This document shows, piece by piece, positions 1 to 7,702 of a stretch of DNA of 64,000 bases. The stretch is from Ructibacterium gallinarum. GTDB lineage: Bacteria; Bacillota; Clostridia; Monoglobales; Monoglobaceae. The position numbers and the translations under genes were made by a program. Under the pieces are notes generated by a model. It worked only from the letters and a program-made list of their open reading frames with translations, ran no database searches and was not told the origin of the DNA. Positions within the stretch are counted from its first letter, which is position 1. Every line of letters starts with the position of its first letter. The stretch spans positions 1 to 64,000 of the forward strand of contig NZ_JADCKB010000009.1 in NCBI RefSeq assembly GCF_014982785.1. Reading direction: 5' to 3'.

Positions 1-12
1 ATACTCATCTTA

Positions 13-83
13 GAGTTCCTCCCTTAGTGGATTTCTTTTTATTAGGGCTTTGACCCTGTGTTACATTCTAAGGGAGTGAACTC
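13..83. repeat. Nested inverted repeat downstream of mrnC
   Basis: Arms at 13-27 and 68-83 are complementary over 15 pairs with one bulged base, and enclose a smaller hairpin (44-47 with 54-57). The right arm can also fold alone as a short hairpin at 70-86 with a TGAA loop followed by five T, which would act as a weak plus-strand terminator. The function is unknown. It may be the 3' end structure of the mrnC transcript or the edge of an element cut by the window. No coding sequence is seen in positions 1-151. Confidence 0.5.
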
Positions 84-151
84 CTTTTTGTCAAACCTCA
101 TTTTTGTTACTTAACAGGAATGCTCCTATTTTATTTATGTACGGAAAAACC

Positions 152-553
152 TCAAACAAATAAGTACTCCATCAGCTGTGATAGACGGCTATCTTCCTGT
201 TTTAAGTAGAGATAGCCGATTAGGGCTTCTACACCAGTTGCAATGCGGTAGTCGGAAACATTGGCATTTTTCGGCGGCTGGGACTTGGTGTTTCTGCCAC
301 GGTGAAAGACGGCGGATTCCTCTTCGGTTAGCATTCCCTCAATTTTATGATAAAATTCTGCCTGCGCCTTTGCACAGACAAATTTTGTAGCTTTTTTGTG
401 CAGCATATTGACTTTGTAATCGGTTTGACGAATCAGATAACTGCGAACATACAGTTCATAGACGCAATCTCCGATATATGCCAGCGTCAGCGCACTGTAC
501 TGGCTGGGCTTTAAAAACCGGCCGGCAAAGCTTTTTCTAATTTCTTCCAGCAT
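152..553 (-). CDS. mrnC: Mini-ribonuclease III (MrnC)
   Basis: 133 residues, the usual size for Mini-III, which is an RNase III catalytic domain without a double-stranded-RNA-binding domain. In Bacillus it matures the ends of 23S rRNA precursor. The first catalytic segment LAYIGDCVYELYVR carries Asp29. The second, VEALIGYLYL, carries Glu109. The central GRNTKSQPPKNANVSDYR stretch is typical of the family. The ATG follows an AGAGG ribosome site. It lies 16 bases after cysS on the same strand, the conserved cysS-mrnC arrangement of Firmicutes, and is the last gene of the cysE-cysS-mrnC operon. Confidence 0.95.
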   Translation of the reverse strand: MLEEIRKSFAGRFLKPSQYSALTLAYIGDCVYELYVRSYLIRQTDYKVNMLHKKATKFVCAKAQAEFYHKIEGMLTEEESAVFHRGRNTKSQPPKNANVSDYRIATGVEALIGYLYLKQEDSRLSQLMEYLFV

Positions 554-569
554 AGCAATCCTCTTTTGG

Positions 570-1988
570 TTATATTTGTGTTAGCTGTTGTCCTTGGGGC
601 GTATCCTTTACAGCGTAGCCCAGGTCTTTTAGTTGTTCCCTGATTTTATCTGATTCTGCCCAGTTTTTGGCCTTGCGGGCATCGGCGCGTTGATCCAGCA
701 GTGCCTGCACTTCTGCGGGAATGGATTGTTCTTCGCTGCGGGTGAGCAAGCCCAAAACGCCGCCCAGTTCCCGGATCAGGCTAATGACCGAATGTATAAC
801 AGACTGTGCGGTTTGGCTTTCGGCAGTAATGGTTTTGTTGGCATCCGCCACAATTTCAAAAATAACCGAAATGGCATCTGCGGTATTTAGGTCATCATCC
901 ATGGCGCTGATAAATTTATTTTTATAACCTTTAAGTTTTTGCAAAAAATCCTGTTCATCTTTTGACGCTTCCCGTGCAGGCGCATTTTTGGCGAAAAAGG
1001 TCATTGCATCCAGGCAGTTATAAATCCGCTCCAGACTGGATTTGGCCGCTTCCATCAAATCCTTGCTGAAATTAATGGGGCTTCTGTAGTGGGCGGAGAG
1101 CATAAAGAACCGGATCACTTCATAATCAAATTCCTTTGCAACGTCCCGGACGGTAAAGAAATTTCCCAGTGATTTTGACATTTTCCGGTTATCTACGTTA
1201 ATATATCCGTTATGCACCCAATAATTGGCAAAAACACAATGGTTAGCCGCTTCGCTCTGTGCAATTTCGTTTTCATGATGGGGAAAGATTAGATCTTGAC
1301 CGCCACTGTGAATATCAATGGTTTTGCCAAGATAGGTGTTGGCCATAGCGCTGCATTCAATATGCCAGCCGGGTCGACCCATACCCCATGGACTTTCCCA
1401 TGCCGGTTCCCCGGGTTTTTGTTTTTTCCAGAGCGCAAAATCCATGGGATCTTTTTTATCCTCATTGACATCAATGCGTGCGCCGCTTTCCAGCTCTTCC
1501 AAAGGCTGATGAGACAGCTTGCCATATTGATCAAATTTTTTCGTACTGTAATAGACGTCACCGTTTACGTTATAGGCGTAGCCGTTATCCACCAATGTCT
1601 GAATGATTTCAATAATGGCGTCAATGTTTTCTGTGGCACGGGGATGAACGGAGGCCGGACGGATTCCAAGTCCTTTGGCATCGGTGAAATATTCTGCAAT
1701 ATACTGATCTGCCAGTTCTTTGACACTGATTCCAAGTTCGTTTGCCTTGTTAATCATTTTATCATCAATATCCGTAAAGTTCTGTACAAAAGTTACTGTA
1801 TAGCCTTTATATTCCAGGTAACGGCGAAGCGTATCAAACAGAATAAATGGGCGTGCGTTGCCAATATGAAAAAAATTATATACGGTAGGCCCGCAGGAAT
1901 ACATTTTCACTTTTCCCGGTTCTATGGGTATAAATTCCTGCTTTTTTCGGGTCAGGGTATTATACAGGTATAATTTTGTATCAATCAT
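570..1988 (-). CDS. cysS: Cysteinyl-tRNA synthetase
   Basis: 472 residues, full length. This class I synthetase charges tRNA-Cys with cysteine in the cytoplasm. The HIGH-type signature is HIGN at residues 41-44, preceded by the zinc ligand Cys32. Further zinc-site residues are in GWHIECSAMA and DLIFPHHENEIAQSE. The signature KMSKSLGNF is present. The C-terminal half carries the helical anticodon-binding domain. The start codon overlaps the end of cysE by 8 bases, so the two are probably translationally coupled and cysteine synthesis and use are expressed together. Confidence 0.97.
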   Translation of the reverse strand: MIDTKLYLYNTLTRKKQEFIPIEPGKVKMYSCGPTVYNFFHIGNARPFILFDTLRRYLEYKGYTVTFVQNFTDIDDKMINKANELGISVKELADQYIAEYFTDAKGLGIRPASVHPRATENIDAIIEIIQTLVDNGYAYNVNGDVYYSTKKFDQYGKLSHQPLEELESGARIDVNEDKKDPMDFALWKKQKPGEPAWESPWGMGRPGWHIECSAMANTYLGKTIDIHSGGQDLIFPHHENEIAQSEAANHCVFANYWVHNGYINVDNRKMSKSLGNFFTVRDVAKEFDYEVIRFFMLSAHYRSPINFSKDLMEAAKSSLERIYNCLDAMTFFAKNAPAREASKDEQDFLQKLKGYKNKFISAMDDDLNTADAISVIFEIVADANKTITAESQTAQSVIHSVISLIRELGGVLGLLTRSEEQSIPAEVQALLDQRADARKAKNWAESDKIREQLKDLGYAVKDTPQGQQLTQI

Positions 1989-2652
1989 GCTCTGATTCCT
2001 CCAGTTTTTTCTTAATTCGGTCTATTTCGGTGCGAAGCGTGCAAAGCTCCATGGAAACTGGATCTGGAATGTGAATTTGATCCAAATCCGCTACGGGGTG
2101 GAGAAGCGGTGCTGCGGGAGCAATCCGTTTGTTATCCCGTTTTACAATATGTGCAGGTACGCCTACGCAGGTACTGTTGGGTGGAATTTCATTCAGTACT
2201 ACGGCGTTTGCGGCAACCTTGCTATTATCTCCTACGGTAAACGGTCCCAGGATTTTTGCGCCGCTGCCAATGGTAACATTCTGCCCAATGGTAGGATGGC
2301 GTTTGCCTTTGTCTTTTCCTGTACCGCCCAAAGTCACACCTTGATAAATGGTGCAGTAATCACCTACTACGGCAGTTTCCCCAATGACAACACCCATGCC
2401 GTGATCAATAAAGACTCCTTTGCCGATTTTAGCAGCGGGATGAATTTCGATGCCTGTTTTTTTTCGGGTGCGCTTGGATACCCAGTCAGCCAAAAAATGA
2501 TGCCCGCTTTGGTTCAGCCGGTGTGCAATCCGGTGGTTAATAATGGCTCGAACGCCCGGATACAGAAAAAAGACCTGCGCCCTGGAACGGGCAGCCGGAT
2601 CACGTTCAAAAACCACATTAACATCTTGTTTAATTTCTGATATAATGCCCAT
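1981..2652 (-). CDS. cysE: Serine O-acetyltransferase
   Basis: 223 residues. It makes O-acetylserine from serine and acetyl-CoA, the first step of cysteine synthesis. Left-handed beta-helix hexapeptide repeats run through the middle, with the conserved catalytic His segments IDHGMGVVIGET and GKRHPTIG. I chose ATG at 2652 because AAAGGA lies 9-10 bases upstream. A TTG two codons earlier is too close to that site. It is shorter than the E. coli enzyme, as usual for the Firmicutes/EpsC type. It is first in the operon with cysS and mrnC. The mRNA leader is only about 35 bases, so there is no room for a T-box. Confidence 0.95.
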   Translation of the reverse strand: MGIISEIKQDVNVVFERDPAARSRAQVFFLYPGVRAIINHRIAHRLNQSGHHFLADWVSKRTRKKTGIEIHPAAKIGKGVFIDHGMGVVIGETAVVGDYCTIYQGVTLGGTGKDKGKRHPTIGQNVTIGSGAKILGPFTVGDNSKVAANAVVLNEIPPNSTCVGVPAHIVKRDNKRIAPAAPLLHPVADLDQIHIPDPVSMELCTLRTEIDRIKKKLEESEHD

Positions 2653-2692
2653 AAGCAACTTTCCTTTATTACAAAATGGTAGGAATGCTATT

Positions 2693-2721
2693 ATTATAAC
2701 CTATTTTTCTTCTGTAGTAAA
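2693..2721 (-). promoter_or_regulatory. SigA-type promoter of cysE-cysS-mrnC
   Basis: On the minus strand TTTACT (2716-2721) and TATAAT (2693-2698) are separated by 17 bases. Transcription would start near 2686, about 35 bases before the cysE ATG. Confidence 0.75.
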
Positions 2722-2746
2722 GGGTAAATCTGATAAATATTTCATC

Positions 2747-2775
2747 TTGATTTTTTAAAATATATATCGTATAAT
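2747..2775 (+). promoter_or_regulatory. SigA-type promoter of the HD-domain gene
   Basis: TTGATT (2747-2752), 17 bases, TATAAT (2770-2775). It is divergent from the cysE promoter. The leader carries an 8-bp stem, GCGGTTTT at 2783-2790 with AAAACCGC at 2823-2830, before the ribosome site. Confidence 0.7.
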
Positions 2776-2855
2776 ATATAAGGCGGTTTTGAAAGCTGTC
2801 GATGTGACTGAGATAGAATGGAAAAACCGCACATAAAGCATAAGGTGGTAAAAAT

Positions 2856-3353
2856 ATGGTAAATAAATCCAGTAAAAAGTATGCGGAGTATGTATTGCTT
2901 GTACAGGATTTGCTGGACGCACCGGCGGTTCGCCGGTTGGATTGGTGCCGTCATCATTATGGGGTTTCAAGAATGCGGCATTCTATTAATGTTTCTTATT
3001 ACAGCTTTATTATATGCAAAAAACTGCATATGGATTACCGTGCAGTTGCCCGGGCGGGGTTGCTGCACGATCTTTTTCACTATGAGTGTTCCAAAAAGAA
3101 ATTTGGCATTCTGCGTCATGCGGCCATTCATCCAAAGCTGGCTTTGCGGAACGCAGAACGGTTGACAAAACTTTCGGAGCTGGAAAAAGATATTATCGTA
3201 AAGCACATGTGGCTTTGCGGAAAAGCAATTCCGCGTTATCCGGAATCTTATGTGGTATCTCTGGTGGATAAGTACAGTGCAGTTTATGAGATTTTATATA
3301 GCATTTGGAAAAAGCTGTGTTCGAAGCATACGATACAGACACAGGGGTATTGA
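2856..3353 (+). CDS. Small HD-domain protein, putative phosphohydrolase
   Basis: 165 residues. The sequence has the order expected of an HD hydrolase: RMRHSINVSYYSF (first His), GLLHDLFHYECS (HD pair), IVKHMW (further His) and SLVDKYSA (last Asp). The substrate is unknown; relatives act on nucleotides or phosphoesters. The ATG follows AAGGTGG. No membrane segment is seen. It is a single-gene unit with its own promoter, divergent from cysE. It is annotated in many Clostridia simply as an HD-domain protein, and nothing nearby specifies its role. Confidence 0.8.
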   Translation: MVNKSSKKYAEYVLLVQDLLDAPAVRRLDWCRHHYGVSRMRHSINVSYYSFIICKKLHMDYRAVARAGLLHDLFHYECSKKKFGILRHAAIHPKLALRNAERLTKLSELEKDIIVKHMWLCGKAIPRYPESYVVSLVDKYSAVYEILYSIWKKLCSKHTIQTQGY

Positions 3354-3441
3354 AATAGAATCCTCTGAAAGATACTTAAGATAAGAAAAAAGCTGTGTAA
3401 GCGTATTTTATCAGCTTTCGATTGGAAAGGAAGAATGTGTT

Positions 3442-3852
3442 TTGAAAACCAAGATTATGCTTTTCGCCGGTTTATTGACAGTATCAATGCTTTTAGCGGG
3501 ATGCAGCGGGGATGAGCCTGCAGAAACCTCAGCTACGCTGAAGCCGACATCGACACCTGCTGCTTCGGCTACAGCTTCTCCTGTTCCGTCAGCATCAGCT
3601 ACGTCATCGTCTGAAAAAACAGCGGCGCCCGCAACGACTGCACCTGTGCAGACTCCGGATCCGCGGGATGATGAAGACGCGGTGCGTGCAGAAATCCAGC
3701 AGAGCCTTAAGGATGCGGAAGATTTGATTGAGGAAGGCATGTATGATGATGCCAATATGATACTGAGGGCTTTGCGTTCACGGGAATTAACAGACGAGGA
3801 ACTGGCAAAGGTAGATGAGCTGCAGGGAAAGTTGGTTAAAATCAGCGACTAG
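3442..3852 (+). CDS. Small lipoprotein with Ser/Ala/Pro-rich linker
   Basis: 136 residues, function unknown. It starts at TTG 3442, 8 bases after AAAGGAAG; the nearby ATG at 3435 is out of frame. A lipoprotein signal ends in LLAGC with the lipidated Cys21. A Thr/Ser/Ala/Pro-rich spacer (about residues 30-75) follows, then a charged C-terminal helical region (about 78-136) that looks like a helical hairpin. It probably stands on the outer face of the membrane, with the spacer crossing the wall. The spacer resembles the low-complexity insertion in DivIB at the other end of the window. A terminator follows directly. Confidence 0.8.
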   Translation: MKTKIMLFAGLLTVSMLLAGCSGDEPAETSATLKPTSTPAASATASPVPSASATSSSEKTAAPATTAPVQTPDPRDDEDAVRAEIQQSLKDAEDLIEEGMYDDANMILRALRSRELTDEELAKVDELQGKLVKISD

Positions 3853-3868
3853 TGCATAAAATAAGATC

Positions 3869-3926
3869 GAAGAAGCCGGCAAACAGAAAGACCGAAAGAG
3901 GTTTTATCTGTTTGTCGGCTTCTTTG
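3869..3926 (+). terminator. Rho-independent terminator of the lipoprotein gene
   Basis: A 19-20 bp stem (3869-3887 with 3907-3926, start AGAAGCCGGC) with a 19-base loop ends in a short T run. It lies 17 bases after the lipoprotein stop codon. Confidence 0.85.
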
Positions 3927-3990
3927 CATTCGTGCTTTTCTTTAAGGCTCCTGAAATTTGGGAAAAGCAAGAGAAGAACTCATTTGTGAG

Positions 3991-4020
3991 CAAAAAAAAG
4001 GAACAAGCTTTGCTTGTTCC
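3991..4020 (-). terminator. Terminator of tRNA-Leu
   Basis: On the minus strand GGAACAAG-loop-CTTGTTCC (4000-4020) is followed by eight T (3992-3999). It sits directly after the tRNA-Leu 3' end. Confidence 0.9.
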
Positions 4021-4024
4021 AAAG

Positions 4025-4111
4025 TGGTGCCGGTGGTCGGACTCGAACCGACACGGTATCGCTACCAACGGATTTTGAGTCCGTCACGTCTGCCAATTCC
4101 ATCACACCGGC
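4025..4111 (-). tRNA. tRNA-Leu (anticodon CAA)
   Basis: 87 bases with encoded CCA. The acceptor stem GCCGGTG pairs perfectly with CACCGGC. The anticodon arm ACGGA-CTCAAAA-TCCGT gives anticodon CAA, reading UUG. A long variable arm (TGGTAGCGATACCG) and the T arm with GGTTCGAGTCC fit a class II leucine tRNA. It has its own promoter and terminator. Confidence 0.97.
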
Positions 4112-4146
4112 AAGTTTTTGCTCCTGTTTTAACCGGAACGCAAACT

Positions 4147-4175
4147 ATTATACCACGATCTTTCAAAAAAAGCAA
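4147..4175 (-). promoter_or_regulatory. Promoter of tRNA-Leu
   Basis: On the minus strand TTGCTT (4170-4175), 17 bases, TATAAT (4147-4152). It lies between the topB stop and the tRNA. Confidence 0.75.
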
Positions 4176-4182
4176 GTGTTTT

Positions 4183-6348
4183 TCAAGATTTTTTCTTTTT
4201 TTCCAAAGCTTTTTCTAAGGCAGCAGCAAAAATATCGTTGACAGCGTCCTGCTGTGCTTGTTTTTTCAGGTAACTACGCACATCTTGTTTGGAAGCTCCT
4301 TTTTGGTTTCCGTTCATACGCTTCTTAAATGCGTCTAGTTTTTCACGGTAACCGCAAGGGCAGATATAGGTTTTTTTATCTCCTTCTCCGTATAGATCCA
4401 TTTTCTTGTGGCAGTTGGGGCATCGAACGTTGGTTTTGATGCTGACGTTTTTGCGGTAACCGCATTCCCTATCCTGGCAGATCAGCATTTTGCCGTGTTT
4501 GCCGTTGACCTCCAGTAGAAATTTGCCGCATTCTGGACAAATATTACCTGTAATATTATCATGGGTATACTGTGCCGTGCTGGCGACTACTTCTTTTACT
4601 AATCCGGCAGCGTAGCTGCGGATTTCCCGAACAAATTTTTCTTTACTCTCCTTTCCGAGACTGATAGCCGTCAGACGCTGTTCCCATTTTGCTGTGAGGA
4701 CCGGTTCTTTCAATTCGGGCGGAACCAGCTGGATAATCTGTCTTCCCCGGGAGGTGGGCACCATACTGTTACCGTGTTTTTCCACATAAAAAGCAGAGTA
4801 GAGTTTATCTATAATATCTGCCCGGGTGGCTGGTGTACCAAGTCCGCCGCCCAAATATTCGCGCATGGCTTTGTCTTGTACAAACCGGCCAGGATTTTCC
4901 ATGGCAGAGAGCAGGGTGGCTTCGGTGTACCGGGGCGGAGGGCTGGTTTTGGACTGTTTGATTTGTACCCCACGGCAGAGATATTCCGTTCCCTGCTTCA
5001 GGCCGGAAAGGTTTTGCGTTTCTTCCTCCGTTTCGTCATCTGGCGGGAGTTCAATCTGCCGCCAGCCTTTTTGAACAATTTCCTGACCAGAGGCCAAAAA
5101 CCGCTGACCCTCCGCTTCAAACTCTGCTTTGATGTATTTGGCGATAAACGGGGGATAAAAGCAGGCTAAAAACCGATTTACTACTAGTTGATAAATATTC
5201 TTTTCCTCCGAGGTTAAAACAGAAAAGCGAATCTTTTCTTCTGTAGGAATAATAGCATGGTGGTCGCTGACCTTTGCGTTGTTGATGCAGGAAGAGGTGA
5301 TTTTCCAGCCGTGCTTGAGGACGGTGCTGGCTGCTTCTGCGCTTTCTCCGGCGGAACAGGCACGGATACGTTCTGCTAAGGTAGGGACAATGTCCCCGGT
5401 AAGGTATCGGGAGTCTGTGCGTGGATAGGTCAGTACCTTGTGTTGTTCGTACAGCTTTTGCATAATGTTAAGGGTCTGTTTAGGAGAATAGCCAAAACGT
5501 TTGTTGGCATCACGCTGTAATTCAGTCAGATCGTAAAGAAGTGGAGGCGGCGTCCGCTTTTCTGCCGTACGCAGAGAAACCAGGCGGAATGGTTTGCCTT
5601 TGACTTGAGCGGCAAGACTTTCGGCTCGGTCGCGGTCAAAAATAGAGCTTCCGTTCTTTCCGGTCCACAGGGCAGAGAGATTTCCTAAATCGGCACGGAG
5701 GGTATAAAAATCTTTGGGGACGAATCGCTTGATTTCCTCTTCCCGGGCTACCAGCAGGGCCAGTGTGGGTGTCTGCACCCGACCGGCGGATAGCTGGGCG
5801 TTAAATTTACAGGTCATGGCGCGGGTAACGTTCAGCCCCACTAGCCAGTCAGCTTCAGCCCGTGCCTGGGCAGAGTGGTAAAGGTTTTCATAGTCTTTTC
5901 CAGGACGCAGATGTCTAAAGCCCTCCCGAATTGCTTTATCAGTCTGGGAAGAAATCCACAGCCGCCGGATTGGTTTATGAAAGCCGGCTTTTTCCAAAAT
6001 CCATCGCGCAACCAGTTCCCCTTCCCGCCCCGCATCAGTGGCAATGATCAATTCGCTGACCTCTTTGCTGTGCAGAAGTTTTTTCACGATGCTGTACTGG
6101 TGCGCAGTTTGAGGAATTACTTCCAGCTCCATTTTGTCCAGGAGCATGGGTAGGGTATCAAGGCTCCAGGTTTTATACTGTTTACCGTAACACTCTGGAT
6201 CTGCAAGGGTAACAAGATGCCCCAGCGCCCAGGTAACAATATATTGATTCCCGGCAAGAAAGCCATTGCCTTTTTGTTTGCAGCCCAATACGCGGGCAAG
6301 TTCCCTGCCTACAGATGGCTTTTCTGCCAGGACTAAAGTTTTTCCCAT
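4183..6348 (-). CDS. topB: DNA topoisomerase III (type IA)
   Basis: 721 residues. It cuts and rejoins single DNA strands to unlink replication and recombination intermediates. The N-terminal TOPRIM domain holds ATDAGREGE (about residues 103-111). The active-site tyrosine is Tyr308 in LTYPRTDSRYL. The C-terminal region has two zinc-ribbon-like units, CPEC...CQDREC and CPNC...CPCG, as in the TopB of Gram-positive bacteria. The ATG follows AGGAGGACAAAGCAT. The end is A-rich without a clear terminator. The gene is distinct from topA. The upstream promoter is repeated again beyond the neighbouring EamA gene. Confidence 0.95.
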   Translation of the reverse strand: MGKTLVLAEKPSVGRELARVLGCKQKGNGFLAGNQYIVTWALGHLVTLADPECYGKQYKTWSLDTLPMLLDKMELEVIPQTAHQYSIVKKLLHSKEVSELIIATDAGREGELVARWILEKAGFHKPIRRLWISSQTDKAIREGFRHLRPGKDYENLYHSAQARAEADWLVGLNVTRAMTCKFNAQLSAGRVQTPTLALLVAREEEIKRFVPKDFYTLRADLGNLSALWTGKNGSSIFDRDRAESLAAQVKGKPFRLVSLRTAEKRTPPPLLYDLTELQRDANKRFGYSPKQTLNIMQKLYEQHKVLTYPRTDSRYLTGDIVPTLAERIRACSAGESAEAASTVLKHGWKITSSCINNAKVSDHHAIIPTEEKIRFSVLTSEEKNIYQLVVNRFLACFYPPFIAKYIKAEFEAEGQRFLASGQEIVQKGWRQIELPPDDETEEETQNLSGLKQGTEYLCRGVQIKQSKTSPPPRYTEATLLSAMENPGRFVQDKAMREYLGGGLGTPATRADIIDKLYSAFYVEKHGNSMVPTSRGRQIIQLVPPELKEPVLTAKWEQRLTAISLGKESKEKFVREIRSYAAGLVKEVVASTAQYTHDNITGNICPECGKFLLEVNGKHGKMLICQDRECGYRKNVSIKTNVRCPNCHKKMDLYGEGDKKTYICPCGYREKLDAFKKRMNGNQKGASKQDVRSYLKKQAQQDAVNDIFAAALEKALEKKKKS

Positions 6349-6356
6349 ATGCTTTG

Positions 6357-6407
6357 TCCTCCTTTATGTACGGATATCATAGCATGTTTTTTTCAGTATT
6401 GCAAGGG
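6357..6407 (-). repeat. Promoter-bearing direct repeat, copy A (topB)
   Basis: Within this 51-base stretch 35 bases match copy B (7528-7577) at 30 positions. It contains a promoter on the minus strand: TTGCAA (6399-6404), 17 bases, TATGAT (6376-6381). It ends in the AGGAGG ribosome site of topB. The two copies have the same orientation and flank the EamA gene. Confidence 0.8.
6376..6404 (-). promoter_or_regulatory. Promoter of topB
   Basis: TTGCAA-17-TATGAT on the minus strand, about 28 bases upstream of the topB ATG. Confidence 0.75.
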
Positions 6408-6504
6408 AAATTGAAATTGCAAGGATAAAAATACAAAATATATGAAAATAGAAAGCGATAGAACGGGAAAAATAGATAATGTGATGAATAGAAAAAAATT
6501 TTAT

Positions 6505-7374
6505 TTAATGCCATATTGCCATAATCAATGTGCCAATCAGCATCAATCCTAGACCTGCAATGGCTTTTTTGCTAAGTGTTTCCTTTAAAAAGAAATAAGA
6601 AAATGCAACTGTGACAAGAATACTCATCTTATCAATAGGAACAACTACACTGACAATCCCTTTTTGAATTGCATAATAGTAGCATAACCAGGAAGCGCCT
6701 GTTGCAATGCCGGATAAAATAATAAAAATAATTTCACTTGTTTCAAGATGTTTGCATTGTTTTTGCTTACCTTTTGCAAATACAACGGCCCATGCCATAA
6801 TAAGGACTACAGCGGTACGAATTGCTGTGCCTAAATTAGATTCTATGTTAGAGATTCCTATTTTTGCGAGTATAGAGGTAAGTGCTGCAAATATGGCAGA
6901 ACCAACTGCGTAAATAAACCAATTGTTATGTGTTTGAGATTCAGTTGTGACATCTTTTTTTTCTGTCATGAGGAAAATGCCAATTGCAAGCAGGGTTGTA
7001 CCGGTTAATTTGAAAACCAGATGATCTGTTTCGGAAAAACAAATCATGGCGATTAAAACAGATAAGATGGTACTTGATTTATCAATGGGAGCGACTTTGT
7101 TTACATCTCCTAAAGATAGTGCCTTAAAGTAACAAAGCCAGGAACCTCCTGTTGCCAAACCAGAGAGAATTAGGAAAAGAAGAGATTTGGGACTTATGTG
7201 TGTCAAGGTGTTTTGTGATCCTGCAATCAAAACCATGATCCAAGAAAAAAGTAAGACAACACCTGTTCGCAGCGCAGTTGCAAAATCAGAATCTGTTTTT
7301 TTAATGCCACATTTGGCAAGAACTGCTGTTATCCCTGCAAAAAAAGCAGACAAAACGGCCATAAAAATCCACAT
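6505..7374 (-). CDS. EamA/DMT-family permease
   Basis: 289 residues. This is a membrane transporter of the drug/metabolite superfamily, with ten hydrophobic segments arranged as two EamA repeats (about residues 1-140 and 150-289). Each repeat has a GxSWLCY segment (LATGGSWLCYFKAL and IATGASWLCYYYAI) and an APIDK/VPIDK motif. The substrate is unknown. I chose ATG 7374 after AAGGGGAAGG. A longer in-frame GTG at 7458 has no ribosome site. The gene is clearly more AT-rich (sampled lines 32-37% GC) than topB (about 55% in a sampled line), and it lies between two copies of a promoter, which suggests later acquisition. Confidence 0.88.
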   Translation of the reverse strand: MWIFMAVLSAFFAGITAVLAKCGIKKTDSDFATALRTGVVLLFSWIMVLIAGSQNTLTHISPKSLLFLILSGLATGGSWLCYFKALSLGDVNKVAPIDKSSTILSVLIAMICFSETDHLVFKLTGTTLLAIGIFLMTEKKDVTTESQTHNNWFIYAVGSAIFAALTSILAKIGISNIESNLGTAIRTAVVLIMAWAVVFAKGKQKQCKHLETSEIIFIILSGIATGASWLCYYYAIQKGIVSVVVPIDKMSILVTVAFSYFFLKETLSKKAIAGLGLMLIGTLIMAIWH

Positions 7375-7454
7375 GGTTTCCTTCCCCTTCTTCATCATGC
7401 AATCTTTTAAATTGCTCATGCTAATATACATTTTTCTGTTCGTGTGAATGAGGC

Positions 7455-7520
7455 TCACTGATAATCAAACCGGAGAAAATCTTTTTGATATATATCAAAG
7501 CGGACACGATTTGTACCCAT
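7455..7520 (-). CDS. Possible 21-residue leader peptide or gene remnant
   Basis: A 22-codon frame starts at ATG 7520 (MGTNRVRF...) and ends in TGA at 7455-7457. It has AGAGGA about 8 bases upstream and the copy B promoter ahead of it. Its stop overlaps an in-frame GTG of the EamA reading frame. A 16-bp palindrome (7484-7499, TTTGATATATATCAAA) lies inside. It could be a regulatory leader for EamA, or the residue of a gene that once followed this promoter copy. Translation is not shown. Confidence 0.35.
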   Translation of the reverse strand: MGTNRVRFDIYQKDFLRFDYQ

Positions 7521-7527
7521 TTTTAAT

Positions 7528-7577
7528 TCCTCTATGTATATTGGTATCATAGCATGTTTTTTCTTTTATTGCAAGGG
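7528..7577 (-). repeat. Promoter-bearing direct repeat, copy B (upstream of EamA)
   Basis: The near-identical second copy of 6357-6407, in the same orientation. It carries TTGCAA (7569-7574), 17 bases, TATGAT (7546-7551) on the minus strand. Both copies share GCAAGGG at one end and an AGGA ribosome-site start at the other. It probably drives the EamA transcript. Confidence 0.8.
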
Positions 7578-7632
7578 CGGAAAAATTTACGAAAAGTTTA
7601 TATTCTAGTGGGCGTATGATGGAATATAGCAG

Positions 7633-7661
7633 TTGCAAAAAAAAGCGAAATATGTTAAAAT
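7633..7661 (+). promoter_or_regulatory. Promoter of the tagA-like gene
   Basis: TTGCAA (7633-7638), 17 bases, TAAAAT (7656-7661). A start near 7668 would give a leader of about 35 bases. Confidence 0.65.
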
Positions 7662-7702
7662 AAAAAGCGTATGTGCAGAACGATAAAAAAGGAGTCAGAA
7701 CG

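Noticed and set aside
1296-1973. 225-codon open frame antisense to cysS
   Set aside because: It is a shadow of cysS: no ribosome site, no recognisable protein features and complete overlap with a certain gene.
2653-2692. T-box leader before cysE-cysS
   Set aside because: The promoter lies only about 35 bases before the start codon, so a T-box of about 200 bases cannot fit.
3958-4241. Plus-strand open frames over the tRNA-Leu region
   Set aside because: They run antisense through the tRNA and its terminator and have no ribosome site.
6405-7527. Insertion sequence or transposon around the EamA gene
   Set aside because: The flanking copies are direct and promoter-like. There is no transposase, terminal inverted repeat or obvious target duplication.
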